Shown in pieces: positions 49,427 to 62,680 of a stretch of DNA of 64,000 bases. A program made the position numbers and the translations under genes. The notes beneath the pieces were generated by a model. It saw only the letters and a list, made by a program, of their open reading frames with translations, made no database searches and was not told the origin of the DNA. Within the stretch, counting starts at the first letter, position 1, and each line of letters starts with the position of its first letter. Source of the stretch: Plotosus lineatus (taxonomy: Eukaryota; Chordata; Actinopteri; Siluriformes; Plotosidae); NCBI GenBank assembly GCA_024760905.1, contig CM045729.1:52134580-52198579 (forward strand). The letters are read 5' to 3'.

Positions 49427-50604
49427 ATGAGTGATGACAAACCATTCCTCTGCACTGCACCTGGCTGTGGTCAGGTGTGTATTTGCACAGCTTGGATGCT
49501 GCACATTTTATATAAAAATTGTGTACACTATTGTTAAAATAACAAGTTTGTAATTACAGCTAATGTAATGACAAATATCTTTGATAGGGACAGAAAATAA
49601 AAGCAAAAAGCATCCAATGTTGTGTGCACACCTTGTTGTAATAGGGAATATGGAATTTGTTCATTGAGCAAACACATTTAAATTAATGTTAAATGCTAAT
49701 TTATATCGATCTGACATCAGTTAAAATGATTGATTACCACCAAGTACAGCTGTCTCTACAGACTTTTCCTGACATTTTCTTTTATAACATCCAATTCCAA
49801 GAGCTGCAAATTGCTCAGTACAGTATGCCACTGATATATATCTATCTGCAATGGCCTGGCGAGCTGTCCGGGGTGGACTCTGCCTTCGCCCAGAGTTCTG
49901 GCGCCAGCCTGCATGCAACCCTAATTAGGATTAAGCGGGTTTAGATAATGTGTGTGTGTGTGTGTGTGTGTGTCTGTGTGTCTGTATGTATGTGTATATA
50001 TGTGAGGTGCTCCACCAAAAGTAGGCGCTTGTCGCAAGTGACAAACGGCGCTTGTGAGACAAAGCGTGGCTTATCCGGACTTCCGATCTTTCAAGTGAGC
50101 AAGTGATGGTTGAATACTAAACAAGTACAGTCGGCCCTCTACTTACAAAAACCTCTGAATACGAAAAATCCAGGTTACGTAAAACACTTTCCTAAATTTT
50201 CACCTTCTGTATACGAAACAACCTCTTCTTACGAAAAGCGCCATTCAAAAATTCAAACAATGCGCGAGTTGCTGTCTCATTGGCTGTCTCCCAACATCCG
50301 GCCGCGCTGGCCTCCCACTGGCCTCCCATTGGCCAGGAGGGAGCTGAATCTTCATAGTCGTGTACCCATCAAGCTTGTTTGTCATAGGCGTAAAGGAGAG
50401 TTGGCTCATCTTATAATCTTATAAACACAGCTCATTGGTAATGATTATGGGTTTACATGACTAGACAACCAAGTGAAACAATAAGGAATGAAGACTGTTT
50501 TTATGATCGATTTGAGCAGAGATGTGCTGCACTTGCCCTGACAGACACAGGACTGTGTACGGCATTGGCTGTGCACTGCTTGTGGGCACGCCACAAATGT
50601 GTAT

Positions 50605-50645
<41 letters not shown>

Positions 50646-51057
50646 AGACAGTGACTGTGTTGTGTGTGTGTGTGCGTTAATAAAAAATGTTTAATAATGG
50701 TTTAAATTAATAAATGTGTTAATAAAATGTTTAAATGGTTTAATAAATAAATTTCTTTTACATTAAACACATATTTCATACAAAATTGGTGTACTATTAT
50801 CATTGTTAAAGGCTTTATGGCGTAGTCTTGGGAGCCTTGGAACGAATCACGCGGCTTACATGTAAAATGCGCCTCTAATGATGAAAACTCCAGGCTACGA
50901 AAAAGACACTGGAATGGATTAATTTCGTAAGAAGAGGGCCGATTGTATTCAACACGCAGTTGCTCACTTGAAAGATCGGAAGTCCTGATAAGCCGCGCTT
51001 TGTCTGACAAGCGCTGTGCATCACTTGTGACAAGTGCCTACTTTCGATGGAACGCCT

Positions 51058-51096
<39 letters not shown>

Positions 51097-54000
51097 AATC
51101 TCAAGCAAGAGAAGGTTACATATAATTTACAGTTGTTTAAAAGTAAGGAAAAATATGGCACAACAATGACCTTACTGAAAACAGGACTTCTCTCACATTG
51201 ACGAGAAATAAATGTCATGGGGAAAAACTGGTGACAGAAGCTGTCAGAAGGCCAGAAGCATTAAACAACGTTCAAAGGATTGCAGCAAATTTTGCTAAGT
51301 ACTGATTGCACCTTACATATAACAACACTTTTCTGAACTCTTCATCCGTGACAGTTGTGGGTTGGGGTGGTCAGACAGCAGCAGTGAGATAAAGATTTTA
51401 TTGTTGTAAAATTTTATGACTTGAGAAGGCAACTGTTTACTGTGTTGGCTTTAATGCCAAAGTATATGTTTGGTGAATAAAAAAAAAAATGGAATATCAC
51501 TGAAAGAACACTATTCCCATTGAAAAACATGAAGGTGGCAGCAGCGTGCTTACGGGCCCCTTTTCTTCAGCTGAAATTGGAGTTTCATACAAATAAAGGG
51601 AATAATGAGTTGCCCCAAATACTAGTTATCCTAATTTTAATTTGAAAAGGAAATTCAGCAACAAATCAACAATAGAATGGCTTCACGAACACAAGAGCAG
51701 GGTTTTGGGGGACCGCGTTTAAAACCAATTACAGATCTATGTTGTGACCAGACTAGAATAGTAAGCAGGAAATTTTTAGCCAGTTTTAATGAGTTTGAAA
51801 GCTTCTGTGTGGACACCTGGAAAATATATTCCTCTGATGTACCAGACTAATTGACACATACCAAGAAAAATATAATGCTGTGAGAAAATATGTGGGTGTT
51901 TCAGTGATTAGTTTAGGGGTGCACATACTTACGTAACCAGGTAATTCTGCCCACCCACCCCCAAAAAAAATGATTCTTGGTGTTTGTCACTTTTATTTGT
52001 GGTGCAAGTTCACACTAAAGGTAGAAAATGTGACATGATTTCTTTGGGTTTTAAAAATAAACATTTTCAAGTGTTGGATATTATTTATTTATTTACTTAT
52101 TTTTGTCTAATCATTCTGTTGTAAGATTATATTATGTAATTCTGTCATTTTTATATACATACATACATATATTATGTAATCTTTTAATTTTCTGAGCCGC
52201 TTAATCCTAATTATGGCCATCTCTGCCGATTCTGGGCGAGGGCAGAGTACACCCTGAACAGCTTGCCAGGCAATTACAGATTATATAAGATTTTATCAAG
52301 CTTAACATTGAACTTTAATGAAGTGAGATCATGCTTTGAAATGACTTGCATGAAGCACACAACAGCATCAACAGCACATTTTTAAATACATGTTTACTTT
52401 TACATTCCTACTTCATGTTTTACACTGACAAAAGAACATTATGTATGTGTCTGATTCTGCATTATTTCCACAGCGATTTACAAATGAAGATCATTTGGCA
52501 GTCCATAAACATAAACATGAGATGACACTTCGGTTTGGTCCAGCACGCAGTGACAGTGTGATCATTGCTGGTGAGTATGTCGGAAATGTTCGCCTCATGA
52601 TCAAGGTTATTATTAAAGGTAATAAGAGAGTAATTGGTTGTTCTTTGCAGATCAAACACCAACACCCACGCGCTTTCTGAAGAACTGTGAGGAGGTCGGA
52701 CTGTTCAACGAGCTTGCTAGCCCCTTTGAGCATGACTTCAAAAAGGCCGCCGAGGAGGATATTAAAAAGGTATATAACCTGATTTTTAACATGAATCTTA
52801 AATTCATGAAGTGTAATATTGTTTCCTCCAGTCTCAGGGCATTAGTGTTGTAATTTCCTTTACTTTAATACTTTATTACTGTCATTGGCAAAGAAATACA
52901 ACAGTATTACAAATAAGATTAAAAAGTATAATATACATTAGAAGACATGATATAAAAAAATGAATAAGTCCTACAGTCTCTTAGTTTGGGAAGCTAGAAC
53001 ATGCACTTTCTGGGACATAGCATCTGTAACATTGGTCCTTGATCTCAGCTTTTTTTTTTGTTGTTGTTCCTTACATTATATACAATGTTTGTCTGGCTAT
53101 CCAGTGGGAGTCGTACCAATGGGTATTGAATTCTATTTAGTGATGCAGCAGTGCTTTAGTCCTTCAGTCTTTCCACCTTTTTTACACACTGATGAAGTAG
53201 ACAATGTTTTAATGCTTTAGCATTCATCCTAATAACGCCAAGTTTGTCATATTGTTAATCACCAAGTATCTGACCCATTTTTACTATACAGTCAGCCCTC
53301 AACTTACGAAATTAATCCGTTCCAGAGCCTTTTTCGGAACCTGGAGTTTTCGTAAGTAGAGGCGCATTTTACATGTAAAACGCGTGATTCGTTCCAAGGC
53401 TCCCAAGACTACCCCATAAACCCTTTAAAAATGATAAAAGTACACCAAATTTGTATGAAATATGTTTTGCCGAATGTGCGCAGTTGACGGAGCATTTGAG
53501 TCATGTATTTAAAGCGGAATTACAGTACCTGTTTGAAAGATCAGAGGTCCTGATTCAATATTAACTTGCTTCCTTGCAAGATCGGAGATCTTGTCCCACA
53601 GAGCACTTTCATGCCTCCATCTGCTTCAATATCGTGCCGAAATAATCGCCTCCGTCACTGTATTTCCGCTTTAAGGTCTCCTTCTGCTTCAATATCGTCC
53701 CGATTGTAGAGGGGTTTTGGCCATACTCCTGTGCGATTTCGCTCAACCACACACCACTTTCGTATTTTTTTATTATCTACTGCTTCGCTTCAATTTATAA
53801 CGGAGCCCGCGTCTTCTTTTCTGTGTCATTGGGAATCACTTTCTTGGGGTCCATGATGGATAGTGTAATATAACACTGCAATGATCACTCTCAAAACAAG
53901 CCAACAGTCCTGTTCAACTCTGCTTCACATGTGTGACAAACAGAAAGTATGAGTACAGGAAGTATGGGTACAGTTTAGCTCCCTCCTGGCCAATAGGAGG

Positions 54001-57000
54001 CCAGCGGGGCGGGATGTTTGGTAGACAGCCAATGAAAGAGAAATTCGTGCATTGTTTGAATTTTTGAATGGCGCGTTTGGTGCTTTTCATAAAAAGAGGA
54101 CAAAAATTTAGGAAAATGTTATTTTGTAACCTGGATTTTTTGTACTCCGAGGTTTTCGTAAGTAGCGGGCCGACTGTATTTCTGTGATGGCTTTTTAAAA
54201 CTAATTTAGACTGCAAATTAATTATTAAATGTTAAGTGAGAGAACAAGGTATTTTTTTTATGTTCTCACATTGAATACACCTGCGATGGCCTGGCAAGCC
54301 TACTTTGCCCTTGCTCAGAGTCAGTTGAGATGGGTGCCAGCCTCCCCACTACCCTAGCTAGGATTAAGCAGTTCAGAAAATGAATGAATGCATTATATAC
54401 TCACAGTTATTCAAACCAGGCTTGGATGATTTCTATAAATAGTTCTCTTGATGGTTTGCCAGGGCGACTCAGTTAGTACTACTACTACTATCACTACTCG
54501 ACACTATCACTACTATATTTTATTATTATTTATTTTTTTTTATTCTAAATACTGTAATTCTGATTACTTTAATTTTTCTTTCGACCCAGTTATAATTAGA
54601 AATTATTTTAGCAGATGTTAATATATGATATGAAAACAGTTAAAAATAGCAGTGGCATAGTACTTATGGGTAGGGTGTACTCTGCTCTCGCACGGAATCG
54701 GCTGGGATGGGTGCCAGCCTCACCGTGACCCTAATTAGGATTAAGCGGTTACAGAAAATGAATGAATGAATAGTTCTTATGCTGCCGAGGGTTTCAAGAC
54801 TTTCTAGCTATGCTTATGTATATTGGGTCATATGTGCCTCCATACCATGATGTGCTTTCTATAACCTTATTTTAGATGATAAGCTGTCTTTTCTTTGCAA
54901 CTGATTTTATTTCGACAGGTGCACTGAAGTGTGCTCATTTGCAGCTACAATGCTCAAGAGACTTAATTGTGGACTATGCTACTGAGGTCTGCTTGTGTCT
55001 GGCAAAATGACAGCTAATGATGTTTCCTTTCAGTGCCAGTGAAGTGCCAAGAATAATTCGATTAAAACAACGAGAAAGTCAAGGATCCAAGGAATTTGCA
55101 TGCCAGTGACTGAGGGGTACATAATACAAAAATTAAAAATTGTATTTTGTGATGGTAAAATTAACATTTTTGCCAATACATTATGTAGAACTTCATACAG
55201 AATTCCACAACTGCCAGTGAACATATGAAGTCAAAAAAAAAAAAAAAATTAAACATCTCCTGCTAGTTCTAGGATCTAAGAAGAAAAAGCAAAATATATG
55301 GAGAGGAGTTGTTGGATTCAAAGGAAAATTAGTGTGTACTGCATTGGAATGGCATGATTTGAATGGTCTGCCCCAATCTTGGGATTTAAAAAAGCATTAT
55401 TCCCAGTGGATAATGCTTGAGTCAGAATCAGGGACACTCACAGTATGTCACGGTCATTTGGAGCAGGTGGTGTCATCATTATCATGAATTAAAATGAAAA
55501 TATAAACCATAAAATTCTTATTTTAGTTAATTTTTATTGTATTTGCTGTACTACATTAAACATCTTTACGGACTCCCTAGGGGCGCATTGACAAGGTGCG
55601 TGACTATTAACCTGGAGATCGCAAGTTCGAATCCGGTTTAATGCCACAGGCATCCGTGGCCAGGAGTCTATTGGGGCTAATTGGCTGAGGTCTAATTGAA
55701 GGGAGGGATGGCATATGCTCACTTCACTGTCACTCACAGCGATCACCAGCCAATCATGGGTGTCTGTGAGCTCATTTTTATGAGGGGGCAGATAGTGATT
55801 TCCTTCCAAATGTGTTCGACCGCCCCCAAATATGCATGCGCAGCAGTTTCAAAAGAAGCGGTTGGTCACAGAGGCACGATGTGCATGCTTTCACTCCTCC
55901 CTGGTCGATGATGGTCATGGTTACACCTTATGGTTGGGAATTGGATACGAATAAATTAGGGAGGGAAAAAAAACAAAAGATCTTTTATAGAGCGTGGTTT
56001 ATCATCTTTGCATGTAGTGTGTAATAAATTAAAAGAAGTAGGCTATAAACAGACACCATGAACTACATGGAGCTTTGCTTGGCTTGAAGCTCATTCAACT
56101 TGCCTCTGTCCTGATCAAATATGTACAGTAAATATAAATTATAAAACTATAAAATCTTGCTTTTCTTTATGTTTCCAGGTAGAAGATACATTACATAGTT
56201 CTATATCTGCTCACATACTGGGTTATCAAAGGCCGGCCATGTCTCTCACTGTCTATGGTGAGAGGTTCATGTAAAACAGGGGTCACCAACCTTTTTGAAA
56301 CTGAGAGCTACTTCTTGGGTACCAATTAATGCGAAGAGATACCAGGTCGATACACACTTCTGAAATTACAAATTTGCTCAATTTACCTTTAATTATGTTA
56401 TTATTAATAATTAATGATATTCATCTATGTGAAGATATTGATTTGATTTAAAAATACTATATATAAAAACAAATTAGGTGCAGCTCAATGTAGAGTGGCA
56501 CTGTGGAGCCATGGGCCTGTCCTAAAAATAGCAGTGAACAGGTCCGCGGGCAACTTGTATTGTCCTTGCGGGCTACCTGGTGCCCTCGGGCACCACGTTG
56601 GTGATCCCTGATGTAAAAGAACCATTGCTGACTTTCGTAAAGAGTAGCTACATAGCAGTCAACGTGTTTCTGTCCCTTGCTGGAGAGTTGTGACAGGAAG
56701 GGCATCCAAAGTAAAAACCGATGCCAAATCAAACGTGCGAATTATTTGCTGTGGCGACCCCTGATAAAGGGAAAAAGCCGAACGAAATCTCTCTCTGTAT
56801 CTACTCACATGGGCAATTGGAGCTCACCTGCATTTGCCATGATTTAAAACTATTTATGGGACTGTTTACATTAGTGGGTTTTGCCTATTCAAACCTTAAA
56901 TCAAACATGGTACAAGGCCATTTGGAATAATGAACAGATGGTCGCAGCAGTAGTGACAAGTCAGATATTCAAGATAAAGGAATTAGAAACACTGGAATTG

Positions 57001-60000
57001 TTTTGGGGGAAATGTGTGCTGTCTCAGCAGATTTGAAATTAATGTGAATGTTTGAAAGTGTTTTTTTTTCCCTATAGCAATTTTTTCAGTTAATCCGGTC
57101 ACTTTTTATCTCATCAACTATACTTTCTATCCTGAGGGGCGTGGTCTTTCCCAGGATGGCTCTGTCACATTCACAGAGCATGAGGGCTCACTGAAGGGTT
57201 CAATCAGTGTGAAATTGATAATATTCAATGACCTTTACAGTCACTATATCTCCACCTTGTTGAACACCCAGGAGGACTTTAGAGGGCCATGTGTTAGACA
57301 GCAATCTCCACAACAGTTATCCAAAGAGGGAATATGTCACTTATAATAGCAGCGCCACAGAGAATTTAAGCAATTCTAGTGGCTCATGGTGATTAGAAAA
57401 TCCATTTTCTTTGAATATATGACCTGTCAGTAATTTTGAAGCCAAAATAAGTCTCCGCTATTGATGTTTTGGATGATGGGGTTAACACATGGATAAAATT
57501 GCGTGTTGGATTCGTATTAAGTCACTATGTGGTGTTTTTGTATTTTGTATGTTAGTTACCTTTGGACTTGTCACCTCTTGCAACTCCTGTTGTAAGAAAC
57601 AAAATTGAGGAGCATACACCTCTGGAAACACATCGAGACAGTCCTCTGCCCCATCCCGAATCTACAACCAGTGATGATAAGGTGATAATTGTGTGGATAA
57701 TTGTTTTATATCTTGAATATTTTCAGATGCTTATCAGTGAGCATCGCACCTCATGTTTATTTACTTGCTGCCTTATTGTATATGTGTTGCCTGATCCTGC
57801 TGGTATAATGCTTAAATACAATTTCAGCTTCATAGCCTCCCAAAGCAAATAAAAAAATTTCCTGAGAGGGTCGTTGTTTTACGGTACAGACTCAAGGAAG
57901 ACAAATTACAGTTTTTGGTTTTATGTAACGTCATCTCAACTGGCCGGTGTGTTTTCATTCAAGGTTCACATAGTCAGCTTTACTGTAGTGGCCTCTTATT
58001 TACTAGGCTACCCATTAAAAGTTTTTTAACACCTCAATTTTTCTTCCTCTTGTTGAAATTTATGCAGATTATTTCAGTCTGAAATTAAACCAAAGAACAA
58101 TGACAAATTGTTTAGTTTAACACAGTCTAATCAGATCTTATTCATCAAAGTCCACCTTTTACAGATACTCCAGCTGAACACACTCGGCGCATCGTTTTAA
58201 TGACAGAATTAAAATATTCTTCTGGAAGTTCTTCCAAACATTATTGCATAAGCTTCCACAAATCTGTTGCTTTGCCTCCTTCATGCTTCTGTTCACTTCA
58301 TCCTAAACCAGCTCTATGGTGATTAAGTCATGATTTGACTGTTTTCATGATTTGAAGCCAATCATCTTGTTCTTTTCCTTTAAAGTAGTTCTGACCCACT
58401 GCTTACCTTTGTTCCTTTTCAGGTCATTCAATAGACTTAAATTTCAGTAAAAGTTGAAAATATGGGGTTCTAAAGCTTTTTAAGGGGTTGTAATCTTAAG
58501 GTATTGGAATATAATTATAAAGAAGTGAAATGCCACTTTTTTTTTTTTTGAATGGTTGATGCACCTTCGGTTTCATATGATATTTCCAGGAGGTTTCTTT
58601 GCAGCCGACCTCACTGTCTACGTCTGCTATAGTCCGTCCTGCCTCCCTCCAAGTCCCCAATGTACTTCTGGCCAGTACTGATGCTAGTGTTGTTATTCAG
58701 CAAGCCCTTCCATCTCCGACATCTAGTTCTGTTATAACTCAAGTCCCATCCTCTAATAGGCCAATAGTGTAAGTACAGTAGCTTCAAAAATTTTTTGCTA
58801 TTTGAAAACTTTAATTTGCACATCACCTCATTTTCTCAGTTTCTTTAAATCATCAGGGACTTTTTATTTTAGTAATCTATCATTTCTATTAGATAAAGTT
58901 GCTGGTACTTATGTTTGCAGCTGGCAAAGATTTCTGAGTTACTTTATAACATTCTCATTTTTATTTCCTTTTAAAACAGAAATATAGTCGCATACTGTAC
59001 AGTGCAAAGTCCTGGGCATCATTTTCTTTAGGACACTTCACAGATTTTTAGTTTATAACTTCTGCATTGATTCATTAAGGTACGCTCACACGATACCAAT
59101 CATGATCACGATTTACCCCGATCATATTCCAGTGTTACATCATGAGAAATCAGAGAACATCAGTACATATTGGAGGACACTGTAGAATTTCAGGAAGAGT
59201 GAAATATTTTGGGAGTGCTTGGTGGGTTTTTATTTTTGTACTTGTATTTGGAGCACATCAGGGGAACATTGGTGTAAAAAAACCCAAAAAACAAAAAAAA
59301 AAACCAAATAACATGGGACCAACTTTGGGAGATATTCCAGTTACATGTATACAATATCAGAGACACTTAGGAAAAGCATCAGTACAAATCGATGTAGATC
59401 ATAATGACATCAGATGAAACATGCGACTTACACTGGAATCACATCCTGTAACAATCCGTACATAATTGTCAGAAACATTGGCATATGATTGGCTAATGTC
59501 TGATCATGTTTAATATTGTATGAGTGCATCTTTAGCTTTCCAAACGTTAATATCCCAATACAGTACACAAAAATGAATAAAGATTTTACATACAAAACAA
59601 GACTGTAACAGTCAACGAAGTAGAGCTGGTTTCTAAGACACTAATAAGTATTATAATAATAAGTCTTGCCACATAATTTCATATTGAATCTGCAAAAATT
59701 ATGCAAAAACATTTTTTTAAAGAAAAAGGCCATTATATCATATATTGACTTTTCACTTATTACCTCTCTTCACATAATTTTTTACGGTTTAGAGATATTA
59801 AAATATGTTCTTTTTATTCAACGTTCTTTGCTCTCCAGCATTTCTTTGCATATGCCATGTGCCTGAGGCTTTGCACAGTACATCTGAATTCTTGTTAAAT
59901 AGCAATAAGGTATTATACATATATTTATTGTATTACTGTGCACATCTGCCTCTCTGCTCTGTTTTCAGTCCTGTATCTGGCACTTTCCCAGTGATTCTGC

Positions 60001-60083
60001 AGCTGCCAAATGGACAGACCATGCCAGTCGCCATCCCAGCCACCATCGCAAGCTCAAGCGTCCACATCCCCACTGCCATACCT
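49427..60083 (+). CDS. atf2: Cyclic AMP-dependent transcription factor ATF-2, N-terminal part (continues past the window)
   Basis: ATF2 is a nuclear bZIP factor that dimerises with JUN/CREB family members at CRE/AP-1 sites after stress-kinase phosphorylation. Coding exons in the window are 49427-49474, 52474-52570, 52651-52769, 57556-57681, 58590-58768 and 59969-60083. All have GT donors and AG acceptors and consistent phases (0,1,0,0,2,0). They give residues 1-228 starting MSDDKPFLCTAPGCGQ. A C2H2 finger uses C9, C14, H27 and H31 and is split by the first coding intron after residue 16. T51 and T53 in QTPTPTRF match the JNK/p38 sites T69/T71 of the longer human isoform. A transactivation segment (NELASPFEHDFKKA) and the Ser/Thr/Pro-rich region with LPNGQTMPVAIPA follow. 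The basic region and leucine zipper lie beyond position 64000, so the gene is truncated only by the window. I did not find an equivalent of the extra 18-residue human N-terminus, so this start matches the shorter isoform. Confidence 0.96.
49846..49978 (+). mobile_element. SINE A/B tail fragment and (GT)n
   Basis: GCAATGGCCTGGCGAGCTG, CTAATTAGGATTAAGCGGG, then a GT array. Confidence 0.7.
50002..51060. mobile_element. Palindromic MITE split by a Tigger element
   Basis: The outer arms 50002-50125 and 50948-51060 are imperfect inverted repeats: GTGAGGTGCTCCACCAAAAG against GTGAGGCGTTCCATCGAAAG, and ACTTCCGATCTTTCAAGTGA on the left against its complement on the right. The Tigger element sits in the middle. 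Confidence 0.78.
50128..50945. mobile_element. pogo/Tigger-like non-autonomous element
   Basis: TIRs CAGTCGGCCCTCTACTTAC and, from the right, CAATCGGCCCTCTTCTTACG, with TA target sites at 50126-50127 and 50946-50947. A (GT)n run (50608-50642) lies inside. Related to 53289-54176 but in the opposite orientation. No transposase frame remains. Confidence 0.8.
51130..52080 (+). mobile_element. Highly degenerate Tc1-like transposon
   Basis: Fragments such as AATGCCAAAGTATATGTTTG, GAACACTATTCCCATTG, GAATGGCTTCACGAAC and AACCAATTACAGATCTATG follow the order of a fish Tc1 transposase gene. No frame is open. The borders are approximate. Confidence 0.6.
52190..52275 (-). mobile_element. SINE A/B tail fragment
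   Basis: GAGCCGCTTAATCCTAATTA, then GGCAGAGTACACCCTGAAC. Confidence 0.6.
53289..54176 (-). mobile_element. pogo/Tigger-like element with broken transposase start
   Basis: TIRs CAGTCAGCCCTCAACTTACG and CAGTCGGCCCGCTACTTACG (right end read inward) lie between TA dinucleotides. On the minus strand from 53852, codons read MDPKKVIPNDTEKK, then after in-frame stops IIKKYESGVWLSEIAQEYGQ. This is a helix-turn-helix start as in Tigger/CENP-B-like transposases. It is 888 bp and deleted internally, within atf2 intron 4. Confidence 0.82.
54275..54770 (+). mobile_element. Two SINE A/B tail fragments
   Basis: The first is at 54280-54392 (GCGATGGCCTGGCAAGC...TTAAGCAGTTCAGAAAATG). The second is at 54665-54768 (GGTAGGGTGTACTCTGC...ATTAAGCGGTTACAG). 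They are separated by an (ACT)n-like and T-rich stretch. Confidence 0.65.
55560..55830 (+). mobile_element. tRNA-derived SINE, family D
   Basis: A-box-like GGGGCGCATTGACAAGG, B box AAGTTCGAATCCGG. The body contains CATCCGTGGCCAGGAGTC, CTCACAGCGATCACCAGCC and AGTGATTTCCTTCCAAATGTG. A head distinct from families A-C. It lies in atf2 intron 4. Confidence 0.7.
56210..56800 (+). mobile_element. SINE-B body with RTE-derived 3' module, split by a hAT MITE
   Basis: CAAAGGCCGGCCATGTCTC...GTTCATGTAAAA is interrupted at 56277 and resumes at 56611 with ATGTAAAAGAACCATTGC. From 56694 it reads AGGAAGGGCATCCAAAG...GATGCCAAATC, then TGCTGTGGCGACCCCTGATA...AAAAGCCGAA, the RTE-type 3' module. Confidence 0.75.
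56277..56610. mobile_element. hAT MITE with 8-bp TSD
   Basis: Ends CAGGGGTCACCAACC and CAGGGATCACCAACG (right end read inward). Exact 8-bp duplication ATGTAAAA at 56269-56276 and 56611-56618. It is 334 bp without transposase. Confidence 0.88.
59078..59531. mobile_element. Possible Harbinger-like MITE
   Basis: AGGTACGCTCACACGATACC at the left and, read inward from the right, AGATGCACTCATACAATATT form an imperfect inverted pair. TTA flanks both ends. It lies in atf2 intron 6. Confidence 0.45.
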
Positions 60084-62277
60084 GTAAGTTTGCATGGTAT
60101 TCTATTTCATATGAATATGTTTATTCTTTCACCAGATGTGATAACTTATTCTTGGAGATGCAAATTTTTCTGTCTAATTAAGATTAGTCAGACTGCAAAG
60201 CTTAAAAGCGTGTAATCCATCTGCCATTCCTGGGGGTATTACTGCACCGAGAGGGAATGTTTCCTGTAAAAAAATTCTTCAGAACTTTGAAGAAAATGCA
60301 TTATTACTACTTTTTTAGCTTTTAGTCACGGAACTCCTGAGTGAAGCATCGTAGTCATGGCGTATGATTTGGATGATTGTCCTTGTCCTGTCCAGTGTCT
60401 GGCCTTGCCCATCACAGGAAATCCAACAAGGCTGCCATGTTGCTGAGTTGATGCTGATTGTCTGTTATGTACTGCCATCTTGCATGACAACAGGAAATGA
60501 AATAAAATTTAAAAAATACAGATTTAGTAACAAAACTGAAACCTAATAAAGGTTCATACTCATACACCACTGCTCAGACTTGCACAGAATAAAAACACAG
60601 AACTCAAGCAGGTGGACAAACTTGCAAGTATATAAATAAACTAGAAAACCCATGTTTGGCTATCTCTCAAATGGCATTTCATTAGATGTTGTGCTTTTAA
60701 GCATTGCCTAAAGGATGACTCAAAAATGGAAGGGGGGGGTGTTAAGTATGGTCAAATTTTATTTGCACACATGAAACTTGGGGCAGGAGAGACGGTGATA
60801 AAGTCTGTTGATAGCCCAACCCCAACCTTAAAAACCATAAACCTGAAGCACTCAATGTGTGGTTTCAGCAAACTGGAGCTACTGCACACACACACACAGT
60901 TCAGATTGTAGATCATTAAAAGTGCTAAGGGAAATGTTTCCGGATTGGGTGGTCTCATGTATTCACGTTGATGGGCGGCGATTCCGTCCCCTGATCTCGC
61001 CCTTTATGATTTCATTTCCCGATGTGGTTTAAATCACGAGTGTATACTCATCACTGTCAGATTCTTGTAGCCGTTAAGGTTGACGTTCAGTAGGAAATAG
61101 TCACTGTTCCATCCAGCATGACATGCTGAGTCATGGCAGGTGTCCAAAATCACCTCTAAGCATATATAGACAATGATGGCCATCATTTGGAGATAAAGGT
61201 GATGTTTAAAAATTGTAATGAAATAAAATTAATGAGTGCAAATAATAATTTATCTTACTAATTTGATTATCTTTATTTCTCATTTTCCTTCGAAATATGG
61301 GAGGTTTTATTGGATCACTCTGCATTAGATTTCCTCCATACTTGAAAAATGATTATCTGCAATCATAACTATCAGAAGACTATTCATTCGTTCTCTTGTC
61401 GGCTAATTAAACATTTGAAAGTGACTCCCTCAAACAGGACTGCAGTGTTCTCATAGTGTGAGTGACGTCGGTGTGATTTGTCAGTGGCACATTTCCACGT
61501 GGCACGGAGGACAGGCCGGTATTTATTATTCTGACACCGCCTGTGTAGCATAGAGAGGGAGAATGAGAGAACTAATGGGCCTTAGAAAAGGGCAGTTGTA
61601 TGTCACAGCAATAAAATGAGAGCGGTTGGATGAGAAAAAGACAGCGAGAGGACACTTCAACCATAATGGGCTCTATGACATGTTCACTGTCCTTGTATGG
61701 GCTGCTAGTAGTTGGATCAATGCTGCATGATGTACATATTCACGTTCATTACAGTCATTTGAAGAAAAATTTCTTCCCAAAGAATCTCTCCACTTTTTTT
61801 CCCCTTTATTTTTGAGCATATTTAAAATAAATAAAGTTAATTCACAATCAAAGTATATTATACCCTTATACTTGTAACACCTAAAAGTCCATAAAATTAC
61901 AAGCAGGGATTTCAGATTAGGTGCCATTGATTAGCAGTTCCTGGTCATGGTACATTTTGTTACCTGTGGCTTCAGTGATCACTTAACAGACTTAAGCCAC
62001 CTCTTCATACCCCACTATCAATATTGCAAGTATACAAACTATCAATAATAAAGAAAAACACAATATAACAAGGTGTGGTATTGCGGAGACAAAAGAATTT
62101 CACATATTGAGGGTGAATACTATTATTATTATTATTAAAGCATGAAACCCAGTTAACCCTTTATCTCCGAATACATTGGCGAGACACCGGAGTTGCATTT
62201 CTGTTAGTAAATTCTGACAGCAATCATGGGTGGAAGCTGCCAGTAAATCTGATGCTTATCCAAATGTAACAAGTGTA
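60084..62277 (+). other. atf2: atf2 intron 7, 5' part
   Basis: Sequence after the GTAAGT donor of the last visible coding exon. I see no further ATF2 exon here. The GLVRTQSEE-like region and the bZIP are absent. It contains a short (CA)n at 60888-60897 and otherwise unique AT-rich sequence. The 61440-61640 block is more complex but unassigned. Confidence 0.5.
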
Positions 62278-62401
62278 AACCTTACCTCCTTGACCTGACC
62301 TTACGATGTCTAGCTTTTGTAGCAAAGGCCGCCTTGAAAATGGATTTTTAAAACTCTCCAACGCTAGGTCCATTTCTTATCTTCAGTCTGCCATTGTGTA
62401 T

Positions 62402-62680
62402 TCAGTTCAGTTCATTTTCTGTAACCGCTTCATCCTAATTAGGGTCACGGGGAGGCTGGTGCCCATCCCAGCCAACTCAGGGCGAGGGCAGAGTACACCC
62501 TGGACAGCTCGCCAGGCCATCGCAGGGCGGAAACACGCTGACGGCTTTGCAGCCTACTCTTTATGAAAGTCAGCAATGGTTCTTTTACATACCTCACACC
62601 ATAGATAGTGAGAGACATGGCCGGCCTTTGATAACCCAGTTAGCTGCACTGGGGGGGACAGTGACAACCTTGTAGAGAGT
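62402..62680 (-). mobile_element. tRNA-derived SINE, family B, in the hAT remnant
   Basis: Reverse orientation: TTTTCTGTAACCGCTTCATC, TAATTAGGGTCACGGGGAGG, AGCAATGGTTCTTTTACATA, GAGACATGGCCGGCC. The head is truncated at a poly-G tract. Confidence 0.8.

Noticed and set aside
59142..59417. 91-codon ORF in atf2 intron 6
   Set aside because: It lies within the possible MITE at 59078-59531, has no recognisable domain and contains a lysine run from a poly-A tract.
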